Part shown: positions 25,747-35,176 of the stretch, piece after piece
Numbering within the stretch: the stretch's first letter is position 1
How the letters are laid out: each line of letters begins with the position of its first letter
Source: Mycolicibacterium chlorophenolicum
GTDB taxonomy: Bacteria > Actinomycetota > Actinomycetes > Mycobacteriales > Mycobacteriaceae
Assembly (NCBI RefSeq): GCF_001044235.1
Contig: NZ_JYNL01000008.1
Span: 133,621-197,620, forward strand
Length of the DNA stretch: 64,000 nt
Direction of reading: 5' to 3'
The notes under the pieces: model-generated
The model's input: the letters and a program-made list of their open reading frames with translations, nothing else
What the model was told of the DNA's origin: nothing
The model's database searches: none
Translations under genes and position numbers: made by a program

Positions 25747-25764
25747 ACAGGGTGCCCTCTCTGC

Positions 25765-26604
25765 TCAGCGTGGTGCGGACGATTCGTATGGCGTCGCGGG
25801 CGGAAAAACCACCGGCGGACCGTCATGCTCAGGCGGCGTGTACGGCACGTCCGACTGTGCGCGGGACGGCAGCGTCCCCGTCTTCCGCTCGTCACCGAAT
25901 GGCTCGCCGCAGGGAAATTTCTTCTCGAGATCGGGGTTGGAGTCGAGCAGCTCCTCGCCTGCCGCGTTCGCGTATCTCGCCTGCTGCGTACGGATCTTGT
26001 GAGCAACAACGGCCGATTCGGCCACCAACTTCGCGATCGACGCCTCCGCCAGCCCGATCTGCGTCGCCGCGACGCCGAGATCACCCGCTGCCTTCACGGC
26101 TGCGCCGCCGGGAATGGCGTTCATCCACGACGTCGACGTGTCGTAATCGGAAAGGAAGTCGATGGCATCCTGCAGATCCGTCCGTGTCCCTTTGACCTGG
26201 GCGGCCAGTCGGCTCAACGCCGCATGCATTTCCCGCTCCGCTTCGGCAACCTCCAAGGTCAGGCGGCGATGGATATCGTTCGTGTCTCCGTAGGTGCCCG
26301 CCGCGGTGCCGTCCCAGCGGTCGTCCTTGGGCGCAGAATCGATGAGGAGGTTGCCGGCCTCTTCGTACAGATCCGCCGACTTCGTGAACGCCTCTCCGGC
26401 CTGCGGCTCCCCGGAGCCCGTCGTCGCCTTCATGCCCTGGATCGTGACCTGCGCAGCGGCGAGGATCGGCGACCCGGCGAAGGTGGTGACGGTGTTCGCG
26501 GCCCGGTCCAGCACGCTGGGCCCGTCATCCCAATCCACGCCGACGACATCGCCGTATTTGCGCAGCAAGTCGAGCGCTTCCCCCAACAAGCTCACGCAAG
26601 ACAC
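25765..26604 (-). CDS. EspA/EspE-like type VII secretion effector
   Basis: The product has 279 residues. The N-terminal half includes SADLYEEAGNLLIDSAP followed by RWDGTAAGTYGDTNDIHRRL (a W-D-G turn, WXG-like) and a long helix EVAEAEREMHAALSRLAAQVKGTRTDLQDAIDFL, matching the EspA/EspE effector domain. A second hydrophobic Gly/Ala helix (about 155-185) and a Pro-rich acidic tail follow. No signal peptide is present. It is the partner of the EspC-like gene immediately downstream. Confidence 0.78.
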   Translation of the reverse strand: MSCVSLLGEALDLLRKYGDVVGVDWDDGPSVLDRAANTVTTFAGSPILAAAQVTIQGMKATTGSGEPQAGEAFTKSADLYEEAGNLLIDSAPKDDRWDGTAAGTYGDTNDIHRRLTLEVAEAEREMHAALSRLAAQVKGTRTDLQDAIDFLSDYDTSTSWMNAIPGGAAVKAAGDLGVAATQIGLAEASIAKLVAESAVVAHKIRTQQARYANAAGEELLDSNPDLEKKFPCGEPFGDERKTGTLPSRAQSDVPYTPPEHDGPPVVFPPATPYESSAPR

Positions 26605-26761
26605 CCCCTCGGCGTCCAGCCTAAAACAAGATCAGCACGCCTCAGATCGCCAATTCACGCCCGCGAACGCAATGCCGACGAGGAGCTGATCCGCACTACC
26701 CGCGCCATCTCGACGCCCGTGCCCGCTCTGCGCGACCACGGCACCTCGTCCGGGCCGGAGG

Positions 26762-26959
26762 TCAATCCGCCTCGTTGTTCGGCATCGGCGGGTCGACGAT
26801 GCGCGGCAACGGTCGGGTGCTGATGTGCACCGGAGGTTCCGGCCATTGGATCCACCGACGCTGACGCATCCGTCGTCTGGCCCACCACGCAAACACCACG
26901 AAGGGGATCACGGCAATCGCGACGACACCGGCCAGAACGATCATGTCCCACAGCATCAT
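26762..26959 (-). CDS. Small single-pass membrane protein
   Basis: The product has 65 residues, starting at the ATG at 26959. One membrane segment (about 5-27) is followed by a very basic stretch (WARRRMRQRR) and a Pro-rich acidic tail. It opens the minus-strand T7SS-type gene run (157 bases before the EspA-like gene). Function is unknown; the basic patch after the membrane segment predicts the C-terminus inside. Confidence 0.6.
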   Translation of the reverse strand: MMLWDMIVLAGVVAIAVIPFVVFAWWARRRMRQRRWIQWPEPPVHISTRPLPRIVDPPMPNNEAD

Positions 26960-27119
26960 TGCGTAGTTCCCGTTATCGACGGGGATTCCCTGAAAAGCAC
27001 ATCGGAAGAGGCCACTACCGCCGATGAGCCGTCCATTGGAAACTCCCTACCTGTGAACTGCGGGCATCGAGGCCCTTCGCCTCTAGGGTCCAGACCAGCC
27101 GTCGACAACCTTGGCATGT

Positions 27120-28118
27120 ATGCGAAGACCAGGACGGACCCAACCCTTCCGCACGCCAGCCGGTGACGTCGTCCCCGAGAGCGTCGCCGAGGTCGGCTAC
27201 TGCCGGCTCGGCCGTGTCGACCAGTGGGTCATGATCCGCGGCCGCGACCTCGCCAACCCGCCGCTCATCCATCTGCACGGCGGCCCGGGATTCAGCGAGA
27301 CCCGCCTCCTCCGGCACTTCAACGCCGAACTCGAGGACCGGTTCACCGTCGTCTACTGGGACCAGCGCGGCGCCGGCAAGTCCTTCCACCGCGGCATTCC
27401 GCGCTCGTCGATGACCGTCGAGCAGCTCCTCTCCGACCTCGACGAGCTGGTCGAGATGGTCTGCGCCCGCGTCGGCCAGGAGCAGGTCGTGCTGCACGGC
27501 CACTCATGGGGGTCCCTGCTCGGCGTGCTGTACGCCGAGCGGCATCCGGAGAAGGTCGCGGCGTACCTCGGCACGGCACAGATCGGTGACGCGTCGGCAG
27601 CCGAGTCCGCCTCCTACGCGTGCGCGCTGGCCACTGCCGAACGGCACGGCAACCGCCGGGCCCTCAAGGCCCTGCGCGCCATCGGTCCACCGCCGTACCC
27701 CGCGTCCAGCGTCTTCTCCGAGCGCACCTGGCTGCAGCGCCTCGACGGCCAACTGTCGCCCCGGGCGTTGTGGAAACTGCGCGGGGCGGTGTTCGGCGGC
27801 GGCCGCGAATCCTCGCCGCTCGACCTGGTCAACCAGATCCGCGGCTTCCGGTTCACGATGGACGCGATGTGGCGCGAAGCCTCCGCGCTGAACCTCGTCA
27901 CTGCCGTGCCCGCGCTGCACATGCCGGTCGTCTTCTTCCTCGGGCGACGCGACCACTGGGTGCCGCCCGAGACCAGCGTCGCCTACTTCGACGCGTTGAC
28001 CGCACCCTCGAAGCAGCTGCTCTGGTTCGACGAGTCCGGCCACGAGCCGTTCGTCGACGAACCGGCCGCGTTCAACCGCGCGGTCGTCGACGTGGTGGGC
28101 ACGCTCGTCGCACCCTGA
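27120..28118 (+). CDS. Alpha/beta hydrolase, prolyl aminopeptidase-like
   Basis: The product has 332 residues. Shows the S33-type motifs: HLHGGPGFSETRLL (oxyanion HGGPG), WDQRGAGKS, nucleophile elbow GHSWGS, the late Asp region FLGRRDHWVPPE, and the catalytic His in ESGHEPF. These features fit prolyl iminopeptidase-like hydrolases, but many members act on esters or lactones. ATG 27120 is chosen; a TTG at 27111 is in frame. It is divergent from the small membrane protein gene and 90 bases before the Kelch kinase. Confidence 0.87.
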   Translation: MRRPGRTQPFRTPAGDVVPESVAEVGYCRLGRVDQWVMIRGRDLANPPLIHLHGGPGFSETRLLRHFNAELEDRFTVVYWDQRGAGKSFHRGIPRSSMTVEQLLSDLDELVEMVCARVGQEQVVLHGHSWGSLLGVLYAERHPEKVAAYLGTAQIGDASAAESASYACALATAERHGNRRALKALRAIGPPPYPASSVFSERTWLQRLDGQLSPRALWKLRGAVFGGGRESSPLDLVNQIRGFRFTMDAMWREASALNLVTAVPALHMPVVFFLGRRDHWVPPETSVAYFDALTAPSKQLLWFDESGHEPFVDEPAAFNRAVVDVVGTLVAP

Positions 28119-28208
28119 GGTCCTCGGCCAGCGCAAACCGGGCCCCTCCGGAGCCCCAGGTGGGTACCGTAAACGCACTACTCGCACTTCACCGGAGGAC
28201 GTGGGGCG

Positions 28209-31139
28209 ATGGCGGGGGAGATTGCCTACGAGCTGGCAGCCGCCGGGTTCGTCGACGCCGTCGAAGTGGGCCGGGGCGGCGGCGGCGTCGTCTACCGCTG
28301 CCACCAGCAGTCGCTCGGACGCACCGTCGCCATCAAGGTCCTCGCGTCCAATCTGGACCAGGACGACCAGGAACGGTTCCTGCGCGAGGGCTACGCCATG
28401 GGCGGGCTGTCGGGCCACCCGAACATCGTGAACATCCTGCAGGTCGGCATGACCGAACGGGACCGGCCCTTCATCGTCATGCCCTTCCACGCACGGGGAT
28501 CGCTCGCCGACCAGGTGCGGCGGCAAGGCCGGATCCCGTGGCCCGACGCTCTGCGCATCGGTGTGAAACTGTGCGGAGCGCTCGAAACCGCCCACCGGAC
28601 AGGCACTTTGCATCGCGACATCAAACCCGCCAACGTGCTCGTCAACGACTACGGCGATCCGCAGCTGAGTGACTTCGGCACCGCACGCATCGTCGGCGGC
28701 TACAAGACCGTCACCGGGTTCTTCACCGGAACACTGTCCTACACCGCGCCCGAAGTTCTCACCGGCAAGCCGCCGACGGTCGAGGCCGACGTCTACTCCC
28801 TCGGCGCCACGCTCTACGCGCTGATCGCCGGACAGGCCGCCCACGAGCGCAACACCGACGAGGAGCTGATCGCCCACTACCTGCGGATCACCTCCCAGCC
28901 GGTGCCGGACCTGCGCGATCACGGCATCCCGCCCGATGTGTGCTCGGCGATCGAGAAGGCCATGTCGCTCGACCGGGCCGACCGGTTCGCCTCGGCGGCC
29001 GACATGGGCCGCGCCCTGCAGGAAGCTCAGCGGCACAACGGGTTGACCGCGGACGCCATGGCGATCGGCGAGCCGCCCCCTCCCCCCGAGGAACCCGAAG
29101 GCACACAGGCACTTCCGTTCTCCGAACCCTCCCGCCCGCCTGTCGCGCGCCCCGTACCGCCGGCCCCACCGCCGCCGCCCCCGTCGCCCGACATGTTCGC
29201 TCACAGTCCGTCGAAACCGACGTCGGTTCCCCCTCCCCCGATGCCCGTCGCGCCGAAGAACCGCAGGAAGACGCTGATCACGCTTGGCGCCGCGGCTGCC
29301 GTGGTGCTGCTGGTGATCGGCGCTGTCGTGATCGTCGCGGTCTCGCGCGACTCCACCAGCGACACCGGCGCGACGACGTCCGCGCGGCCGACCGCCGAAG
29401 CGCAGCCCGGGTGGCGGCCGATCGCCGATGCCCGCAAGGCCCTCGACGCCGCGGCGGCCACCCAGTCCGACGGCACCATCTGGATCTTCGGCGGCATGGG
29501 CGCCGACAACCGGGTCAGCGGCGCCCACGAGGGGTACGACCCGGCGATCGACAGCTGGAAGGGCGGCGAAGCCCTGCCGGTTCCGGTGCAGCGGGCGATG
29601 TCGGTGACGTGGCAGGACACCCCCGTGGTGCTCGGCGGCTGGCGCACCGACGGTGCCAACGCCAAGGTCGCCACCGACCAGGTGTGGCGGGTGGTCAACA
29701 GTCGCTGGGTGCAGTTGCCGCCGCTGCTGCAGCCGCGCGCCGCGGCGGCGGCCGCCGTGGTGGGCGACCGCATCGTCGTCACCGGCGGTGTGGACGCCGG
29801 CGGCCGGGTGCTCGACACCACCGAGGTGTTCGACGGCACCGCGTGGACTTTGGGCGCACCGATGCCGACGCCGCGGCAGCTGCTCGCTGCGGCATCGGAC
29901 GGCAAGCTGGTCTACGCGGTCGGCGGCACGGACGGCACGGACCTGACGACCGTCGAGGCGTACGACCCCGCCGCAGACACCTGGACGGTGATGCCCCCAC
30001 TTCCCCAGCCGCGCAGCGACTTCGGGGTCGCGGTCACCGACGCCCGAATGGTGGCGGTCGGCGGTACCGCCGCGGGACGGCCCCTCAAGACGGTGTCCGC
30101 GCTCGACCTGACGACGGCCACCTGGTCCGACCTGCCGGACCTGGGCACCGCCCGCCACGGAGCGGCCGTCGCGGCCGTCGGCAAGACGGTGTACGCGATC
30201 GGCGGGTCGACCGGCCCCGGCGACGGCCAGGCCACGTCGTCGGCAGAAGCGCTGAAACTGGCGCCGCGCACACCGCAACCCGCGGCACAGTGGCGGTCCC
30301 TGCCGGACGCGCCGACCCCGCGCCTGATGACGGCGTGGACCGTGCTGGACGACAAGATCTGGGTCATCGGCGGAATCCGCGACGGCGAGACATTGCAGAC
30401 CGTCGAGACCTACGACCCCGGCACCACGCAGTGGCAACCGCAGCCGTCGCTGCCCATCCCGCTCAACCACGCGGCGGCCGCGACCTACCGCGGCGAGGTC
30501 GTGGTCATCGGCGGGGCCACCGACACCATCACGCAGGCGTCGGACAAGGTGTTCGCGTTCCGCGACAACACGTGGGTCGAACTACCGAGCCTGCAGCACG
30601 CGCGAGCGGCGTCGGCAGCGGCGGTGGTCGACGACAAACTCGTCGTGGTCGGCGGCCAGGACAACAAGCAGATCGTGCCGCAGACCGAGGTCTTCGACGG
30701 CACGTCGTGGACGCAGGCCGCCGACATGCCCACTCCACGTGAGCATCTCGCGGCAGTATCGGACGGCGTGTACGTGTACACCGTCGGTGGCCGCTTCCTC
30801 AGCGCCGACGAGAATTCCGCGGCCTTCGAGCGTTTCGACCCGGCGTCCGGGAACTGGGAGAAGCTGCCCGACATGCCGACCCCGCGGGGCAGCTTCGGCG
30901 CGGCGTTCATCGACGGCCGCATCGTCGTGGTCGGCGGCGAGGAGCCGACGCGGGTGCTGCCCACCGTCGAGATCTACGACATCGCCAACCGCAAGTGGAG
31001 CACCCAGGCGCCCATCAACACCCCCGTGCACGGCGAAGCGGTCGCGGCGGTCGGCTCCACGGTCTACTGCATCGGGGGCGCCGACCGGCCGACCCACGAA
31101 GGACCGGTGGCGACGGTCGAGGCGCTGGACTTCACGTAG
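28209..31139 (+). CDS. Transmembrane Ser/Thr kinase with extracytoplasmic Kelch propeller
   Basis: The product has 976 residues. The kinase domain spans about 8-275 with GRGGGGVVY glycine loop, Lys43, HRDIKPAN (Asp137) and DFG (Asp155). A Pro-rich linker (285-350) leads to one membrane segment (354-379). Residues about 400-976 are a chain of Kelch repeats (for example IWIFGGMG, IVVTGGVDAGG, TVEAYDPAADTWTVMPPLPQPR, WVIGGIRDGE), about eleven or twelve units, enough for two propellers outside the cell. It should sense an external ligand and phosphorylate cytosolic targets. The convergent FHA-domain gene is a likely partner. PknD-type kinases use NHL propellers, so a Kelch sensor is less common. 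Confidence 0.92.
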   Translation: MAGEIAYELAAAGFVDAVEVGRGGGGVVYRCHQQSLGRTVAIKVLASNLDQDDQERFLREGYAMGGLSGHPNIVNILQVGMTERDRPFIVMPFHARGSLADQVRRQGRIPWPDALRIGVKLCGALETAHRTGTLHRDIKPANVLVNDYGDPQLSDFGTARIVGGYKTVTGFFTGTLSYTAPEVLTGKPPTVEADVYSLGATLYALIAGQAAHERNTDEELIAHYLRITSQPVPDLRDHGIPPDVCSAIEKAMSLDRADRFASAADMGRALQEAQRHNGLTADAMAIGEPPPPPEEPEGTQALPFSEPSRPPVARPVPPAPPPPPPSPDMFAHSPSKPTSVPPPPMPVAPKNRRKTLITLGAAAAVVLLVIGAVVIVAVSRDSTSDTGATTSARPTAEAQPGWRPIADARKALDAAAATQSDGTIWIFGGMGADNRVSGAHEGYDPAIDSWKGGEALPVPVQRAMSVTWQDTPVVLGGWRTDGANAKVATDQVWRVVNSRWVQLPPLLQPRAAAAAAVVGDRIVVTGGVDAGGRVLDTTEVFDGTAWTLGAPMPTPRQLLAAASDGKLVYAVGGTDGTDLTTVEAYDPAADTWTVMPPLPQPRSDFGVAVTDARMVAVGGTAAGRPLKTVSALDLTTATWSDLPDLGTARHGAAVAAVGKTVYAIGGSTGPGDGQATSSAEALKLAPRTPQPAAQWRSLPDAPTPRLMTAWTVLDDKIWVIGGIRDGETLQTVETYDPGTTQWQPQPSLPIPLNHAAAATYRGEVVVIGGATDTITQASDKVFAFRDNTWVELPSLQHARAASAAAVVDDKLVVVGGQDNKQIVPQTEVFDGTSWTQAADMPTPREHLAAVSDGVYVYTVGGRFLSADENSAAFERFDPASGNWEKLPDMPTPRGSFGAAFIDGRIVVVGGEEPTRVLPTVEIYDIANRKWSTQAPINTPVHGEAVAAVGSTVYCIGGADRPTHEGPVATVEALDFT

Positions 31140-31749
31140 TGCTGTCGCGCAACTGGGCGAGGGTGACCGCACCCCGGCGCAGCGCCTCGTTGGCCAGCCG
31201 CACCCGCCGATCGCCCTCGGCGGGGATGCCGAACTTGTCGTAGAGGTTCTGCAGGTGCTGTTTGACGGCGGCCTCGGTGACATAGAGCTCGCCGGCCATC
31301 GCCCGGACCGACGCCGGCTCGGGGAACGGGTCGTCGGAGACCAGCGGGCGGCACAACACCACGAGCACGTCGTACTCCCGCCGGGTCAGCCGCGGCGGCC
31401 CCTCCACGGGCTGGGCGGAGACGGTCTCCTCGTCGCGGCCTCCGTCGGCCGACTCGCGCACCATCCAGAAGATCAACCGGGACTTGCCGACCCGCACCTC
31501 GTCACCGGAGTGCAGGACGCGTTCGGCGGTGATCTTCTCCCCGTTGAGGTAGGTGCCGTTGCGGCTGCCCATGTCGCGGATCGACCATGCGGCCCCGAGG
31601 TTTTCGAAGACGGCGTGCAGCCGCGACACGGTGGCGTCGTGTTCGAGCGCGATCGCGTTGCCGGACGCTTTGCCGAGGGTCACGCGTTGGCCGGCCAGGG
31701 GGACGAGCTCCCGGCCGGCCGGCGTGAAGACTTCCAGGTGGGAAGACAT
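31132..31749 (-). CDS. FHA-domain protein with winged-helix/HTH C-terminus
   Basis: The product has 205 residues, start ATG 31749. The FHA domain (about 5-95) shows LGKASGNAIAL, ATVSRLHAVF, and DMGSRNGTYLNG, the phosphothreonine-binding loops. The C-terminal half (RLTRREYDVLVVLCRP, ASVRAMAGELYVTEAAVKQHLQNLYDKFG) is a LuxR/wHTH-like DNA-binding domain. It overlaps the kinase gene end by 8 bases, tail to tail. The obvious model is a transcription factor that binds phosphorylated kinase or substrate; this is inferred from proximity. Confidence 0.88.
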   Translation of the reverse strand: MSSHLEVFTPAGRELVPLAGQRVTLGKASGNAIALEHDATVSRLHAVFENLGAAWSIRDMGSRNGTYLNGEKITAERVLHSGDEVRVGKSRLIFWMVRESADGGRDEETVSAQPVEGPPRLTRREYDVLVVLCRPLVSDDPFPEPASVRAMAGELYVTEAAVKQHLQNLYDKFGIPAEGDRRVRLANEALRRGAVTLAQLRDSTT

Positions 31750-31796
31750 GGCATCGATTCTGGCGCAGCGGGAAGGTTCATGGACGGCGAACGCGA

Positions 31797-31829
31797 CTCG
31801 GCCCGTCACCGTGGTGGCGACGGGCCGAG
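31797..31829 (-). terminator. Strong hairpin after the secreted-protein gene
   Basis: Perfect 11-base inverted repeat CTCGGCCCGTC (31797-31807) and GACGGGCCGAG (31819-31829), immediately downstream of the stop at 31841 of the minus-strand secreted protein. There is no T-run, as is common in mycobacteria. It separates that gene from the FHA gene. Confidence 0.65.
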
Positions 31830-31840
31830 CGGGGAGGGGA

Positions 31841-32215
31841 TCAGGGCTGGGCGAGGACGGGCGCGCGATTGATCACCGGCGGCCGGAAGACGCCGCCGCT
31901 CCCGGACTCCGTCGGCTGGAAGACGCCGCCGTTCTTGGGCACAGTCGGTTGGAAGACGCTGCCGCGGCTGGGTGCTGTCGTCACGACGATCGTGCCGCCG
32001 CGGCAGCTGACGATCTTGCCGTCGACGAAGACGTCCTGGCCGTCGTCGATCGGGATCGGGTAGCCGTCGGCGTCGGTGTAGGTGCAGCCGCCACCGCCGG
32101 GGCCGGGCTCGTTGTCAGTGGCGAAGGCGGTGGCCGGAGCGACCGCGAGGACGGCGAAGGCGCCGAGGAGGGTGGCGGCGTACTTGAAGCCCCTGCGGGT
32201 GGTCGATGCGCTCAT
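31841..32215 (-). CDS. Small secreted protein
   Basis: The product has 124 residues. A signal peptide with a basic start and hydrophobic core ends at an A-x-A site (about 1-32; GAFAVLAVAPATAFA). The mature part has two Cys (likely a disulfide), a VFVDGK strand and a tail with three SVFQPT/GVFQPT/GVFRPP repeats. I do not recognise the family. The 10-base motif ACCCCTGAGG that occurs at the LuxR-type promoter (40920-40929) also lies about 120 bases upstream of this gene (32336-32345). Confidence 0.7.
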   Translation of the reverse strand: MSASTTRRGFKYAATLLGAFAVLAVAPATAFATDNEPGPGGGGCTYTDADGYPIPIDDGQDVFVDGKIVSCRGGTIVVTTAPSRGSVFQPTVPKNGGVFQPTESGSGGVFRPPVINRAPVLAQP

Positions 32216-32363
32216 GATGTTTCCTCTCGGGTGGTGCTGGGTTGTTCTGCTGTTGAGAGGAATACTGCTGCTCAGAGGCCTCGGCCGTAATCGCCGGCAA
32301 GCCAGAGTCCAGTGCCGGGGAAGGAAGAGTTACCTACCCCTGAGGCAAGGGTTCGCCTTGAGC

Positions 32364-33515
32364 TCAGGAGACCGCTGAGCCGAGCTCCGCATAGACCGCG
32401 GCCTCGAAGCCGAGAATCGTCTCGACCATCTTGTCGTCGAAGAACGGCAGCAGCTGCGTCGCGATCACGGCGCCGATCCCGGCCTTGCGGTCGATCCAGA
32501 AGAAGCTGTTGAACAGCCCCGACCAGTCGGCCGACCCGGCGCTGCGCATGCCGGGCAGGTCGATCAGGTACAGGTGGAACCCGAGGCCCCACCCCTGGGG
32601 GACGTCGAGCAACTGGACCGGCTTGGTCAGCTCGGGGATGGTCGGCTCCATCTCTTTCGGCAGCGGCGCTCCGTCGAGGTGGTCCTGTAGCGCCAGGTCG
32701 ACGGTCTCCTCTTTCAAGATGCGCACGCCGTCGAGCTCACCGCCGTTGAGCCAAGCACGCACGAACCGCCCGTAGTCCGCGATCGTCCCGTACGACCCGT
32801 GCCCGGCAGCGTCCCACTCCGGCTGGGCCGGCAGGTCGAGGTCGGTCGCCGCCAAGCTGCCGTCCGGCGCGCGGAAACGGATGGGCAGCAACCGTGCGCG
32901 CTGCTCGTCGGTCGGATCGAACGTCGAGTCCTTCATGCCGAGCGGCCGGTAGACGTGCTCGGTGAGGTACTCGGCCAGCGTCTGGCCGCTGACGGCCTCG
33001 ACGACCATGCCGAGCCAGTCGGTGCTGACGCCGTACTCCCAGACCGTGCCCGGATCGTGGACCAGCGGCGCGCTGAGGCTTTCCTTGATGCCCTGGAGCG
33101 GGTTGGGGAAATTCTGCTCATTGCAGTACGCGAAGAGCTTGTGGTTGAGGAAGTGGTAGCCACAGCCGGCCGTGTGGGTCATCAGCTGCCGGACGGTGGC
33201 CTGCGTCGTGGGCGCCCGCAGGACCGGCTCACGGCCGTCGATGTGGTCGAGCACCTGCAGTTCGCCGAACTCGGGCACGATCGACGCGACGGTCGCGTCC
33301 AGGTCGATGCGCCCCTGCTCGACCAGTTGCAGCGCAGCGGTGGTGGCGACGGCCTTGGTCATCGACGCGTTGCGAAACATGCTGTCGCGCTTGGCCTCTC
33401 CAGCGACGCCCTCGTAGAGCACGCCGTCACGGCCGACCACCGTCGCGGCGACACCGTGCAGCGACCCGTCGGCGGTCACACCGTTCAGAAGATCGTCGAT
33501 CCGCTCGAACCCCAT
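32364..33515 (-). CDS. Beta-lactamase family serine hydrolase
   Basis: The product has 383 residues from ATG 33515. It has the serine-lysine pair in FRNASMTKAVATT (Ser51, Lys54) and a Tyr motif (WEYGVSTDW) in place of Y-x-N. It belongs to the class C/EstB-like family, which includes esterases and lipid hydrolases (LipL/LpqK type in mycobacteria). There is no signal peptide, so the protein is probably cytosolic. It lies 36 bases downstream of the SPFH gene on the same strand. Confidence 0.85.
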   Translation of the reverse strand: MGFERIDDLLNGVTADGSLHGVAATVVGRDGVLYEGVAGEAKRDSMFRNASMTKAVATTAALQLVEQGRIDLDATVASIVPEFGELQVLDHIDGREPVLRAPTTQATVRQLMTHTAGCGYHFLNHKLFAYCNEQNFPNPLQGIKESLSAPLVHDPGTVWEYGVSTDWLGMVVEAVSGQTLAEYLTEHVYRPLGMKDSTFDPTDEQRARLLPIRFRAPDGSLAATDLDLPAQPEWDAAGHGSYGTIADYGRFVRAWLNGGELDGVRILKEETVDLALQDHLDGAPLPKEMEPTIPELTKPVQLLDVPQGWGLGFHLYLIDLPGMRSAGSADWSGLFNSFFWIDRKAGIGAVIATQLLPFFDDKMVETILGFEAAVYAELGSAVS

Positions 33516-33551
33516 CCCACGCTCCTCAGCTGTCACCGGATACGCGCGCCA

Positions 33552-34406
33552 TCATCGCACTGTGGCCTCGCGTTGGGGCTGAGTCAGCGCAGCCGAGATG
33601 TCCGACAGCGACGCCGTCAGCGCAACCGGAACATCGTCGGCGTGCTCCTGCGGTGTCGACCGTTCGAGGAAACGCAGGAGTTCGACGGGGAAGGGCAGCA
33701 CCAGCGTCGAGTTCTTCTCCGCGGCCACCTCCACCACCGTCTGCAGCAGCCGCAGTTGCAGCGCCGCGGGTTGCTCGGACATCACGGCCGCGGCCGCGGC
33801 CAGCTTCTGCGAGGCCTGCAGTTCGCCGTCGGCGGTGATGACCCGGGCCCGTCGCTCCCGCTCTGCCTCGGCTTGCCGGGCGATGGACCGCTTCATCGAG
33901 TCGGGCAGGATCACGTCCTTGATCTCGACGCGGTCGATGTGGATGCCCCAGCCCAGCGCCGGGCTGTCGATCATCAACTCCAGGCCCTCGTTGAGGTGCT
34001 CCCGATTGGACAGCAGGTCGTCGAGGTTGCTCTTGCCGATGATCGACCGCAGCGACGTCTGCGCGACCTGCCCGATGGCCGACATGTAGTCCTGCACGTC
34101 GACGGCCGCCCGCACCGGATCGGCCACTTTGAAATAGATCACCGCGTCCACCCGCACGGTGACGTTGTCGCGGGTGATGCCGTCCTGGGCGGGCACCGGC
34201 ATCGTGATGATCTGCATGTTCACCTTCTGCAGGCGATCGGCGACGGGGATCAGCAGCGTCAGCCCGGGTCCGCGCACCCGGGCTTGCACCTGCCCGAACC
34301 GGTACACCACCCCGCGTTCGAACTGTTGGATCACGCGCACGCTGGTCCCGAGGACCGAGAGCAGCGTCAGGGCGACTGCTCCGGTCACCGCGTAGAGGAT
34401 GATCAT
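33552..34406 (-). CDS. SPFH/stomatin-like membrane protein, second copy
   Basis: The product has 284 residues. ATG 34406 follows GGAGG by four bases. One N-terminal membrane segment, then the SPFH domain (FERGVVYRFGQVQARVRGPG, ITRDNVTVRVDAVIYFKVADP, RQAEAERERRARVITADGE). It is related to the protein at 7401-8270 but belongs to a distinct sub-group. It is 11 bases downstream of a four-span membrane protein gene, the likely partner in place of NfeD. Confidence 0.88.
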   Translation of the reverse strand: MIILYAVTGAVALTLLSVLGTSVRVIQQFERGVVYRFGQVQARVRGPGLTLLIPVADRLQKVNMQIITMPVPAQDGITRDNVTVRVDAVIYFKVADPVRAAVDVQDYMSAIGQVAQTSLRSIIGKSNLDDLLSNREHLNEGLELMIDSPALGWGIHIDRVEIKDVILPDSMKRSIARQAEAERERRARVITADGELQASQKLAAAAAVMSEQPAALQLRLLQTVVEVAAEKNSTLVLPFPVELLRFLERSTPQEHADDVPVALTASLSDISAALTQPQREATVR

Positions 34407-34417
34407 GATGCCTCCGT

Positions 34418-34885
34418 TCACGCGGCCGGGGTCACGTCGCGGCTGGCGTGGGTCGCGTGGGTGGCCGGCCGATGCCGCTGCGGCGCCCAGCCGACGTAGG
34501 TCAGGTACACCCCGATCAGCGCGGCCACACCGCACGCCGACATCCACCATCCTGTTGCACCGATCATGCCGTCGGCCAACGACATCAGCGTCTCCGGGAA
34601 GAACAGCAGCAGCACCGCCCGCAGGATGATCAGCCAGCCCAGCACCGAGACGACGATGGCCGCGGCACCGTGCCAGTACTGATGCAGGGCGACCACGACG
34701 AGGCCGGCGATCAGGATGAACGCACCCGCCATCCACGGCCACGCCGAGTCCGCCGAGAAGTCTGACAGCATCGTGCCTACGTCCGACGCCCGCAGCACGG
34801 CCGCGAGGTCGACGATCACCATGAAGGGGCCGAGCACGCGGGCGAACATGCGCGTCCTGTCGTGGACCTGTTGTGACGTGTCCAT
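34418..34885 (-). CDS. Four-span integral membrane protein
   Basis: The product has 155 residues from ATG 34885. Four hydrophobic segments are visible (about 15-35, 50-70, 78-98, 110-130) with short loops. The family is not recognised with certainty. It is co-directional with and 11 bases upstream of the SPFH gene, suggesting a shared membrane assembly. Confidence 0.75.
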   Translation of the reverse strand: MDTSQQVHDRTRMFARVLGPFMVIVDLAAVLRASDVGTMLSDFSADSAWPWMAGAFILIAGLVVVALHQYWHGAAAIVVSVLGWLIILRAVLLLFFPETLMSLADGMIGATGWWMSACGVAALIGVYLTYVGWAPQRHRPATHATHASRDVTPAA

Positions 34886-35176
34886 TGCAGTGACCTCCAT
34901 CCGACGGACGGCTCAGCCCGTCGGGTACGAACAGTGCCGTCCCGTCAGGTCCATCAGAGCACCGGGTTCGGCTGCGGGATAGGGACCGAAGTCATCAATT
35001 CGCCCATTCCGCCCTGAGCCCGAAGGTCGAAAACCGTTGAAAGAGAATGCCGATCTTCGGAAGTGGTATCGCCGGCGATATCAGATCCCGAACAAGCACC
35101 GCATCACGTGACGATCAGTCAGATCTGTCGGTGGGTCGAGGCAGGCTGGTCCGTAACCACGACAGAAGGGGCGGCC

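Noticed and set aside
27504..30470. A 988-residue open frame antisense to the Kelch kinase
   Set aside because: Low-complexity Arg/Gly/Val-rich translation, a typical shadow of a high-GC gene; the plus-strand kinase has full motifs.
35067..35080. 14-base palindrome TATCGCCGGCGATA
   Set aside because: GC-rich palindromes of this length occur by chance at this composition, and nothing else marks it as an operator.
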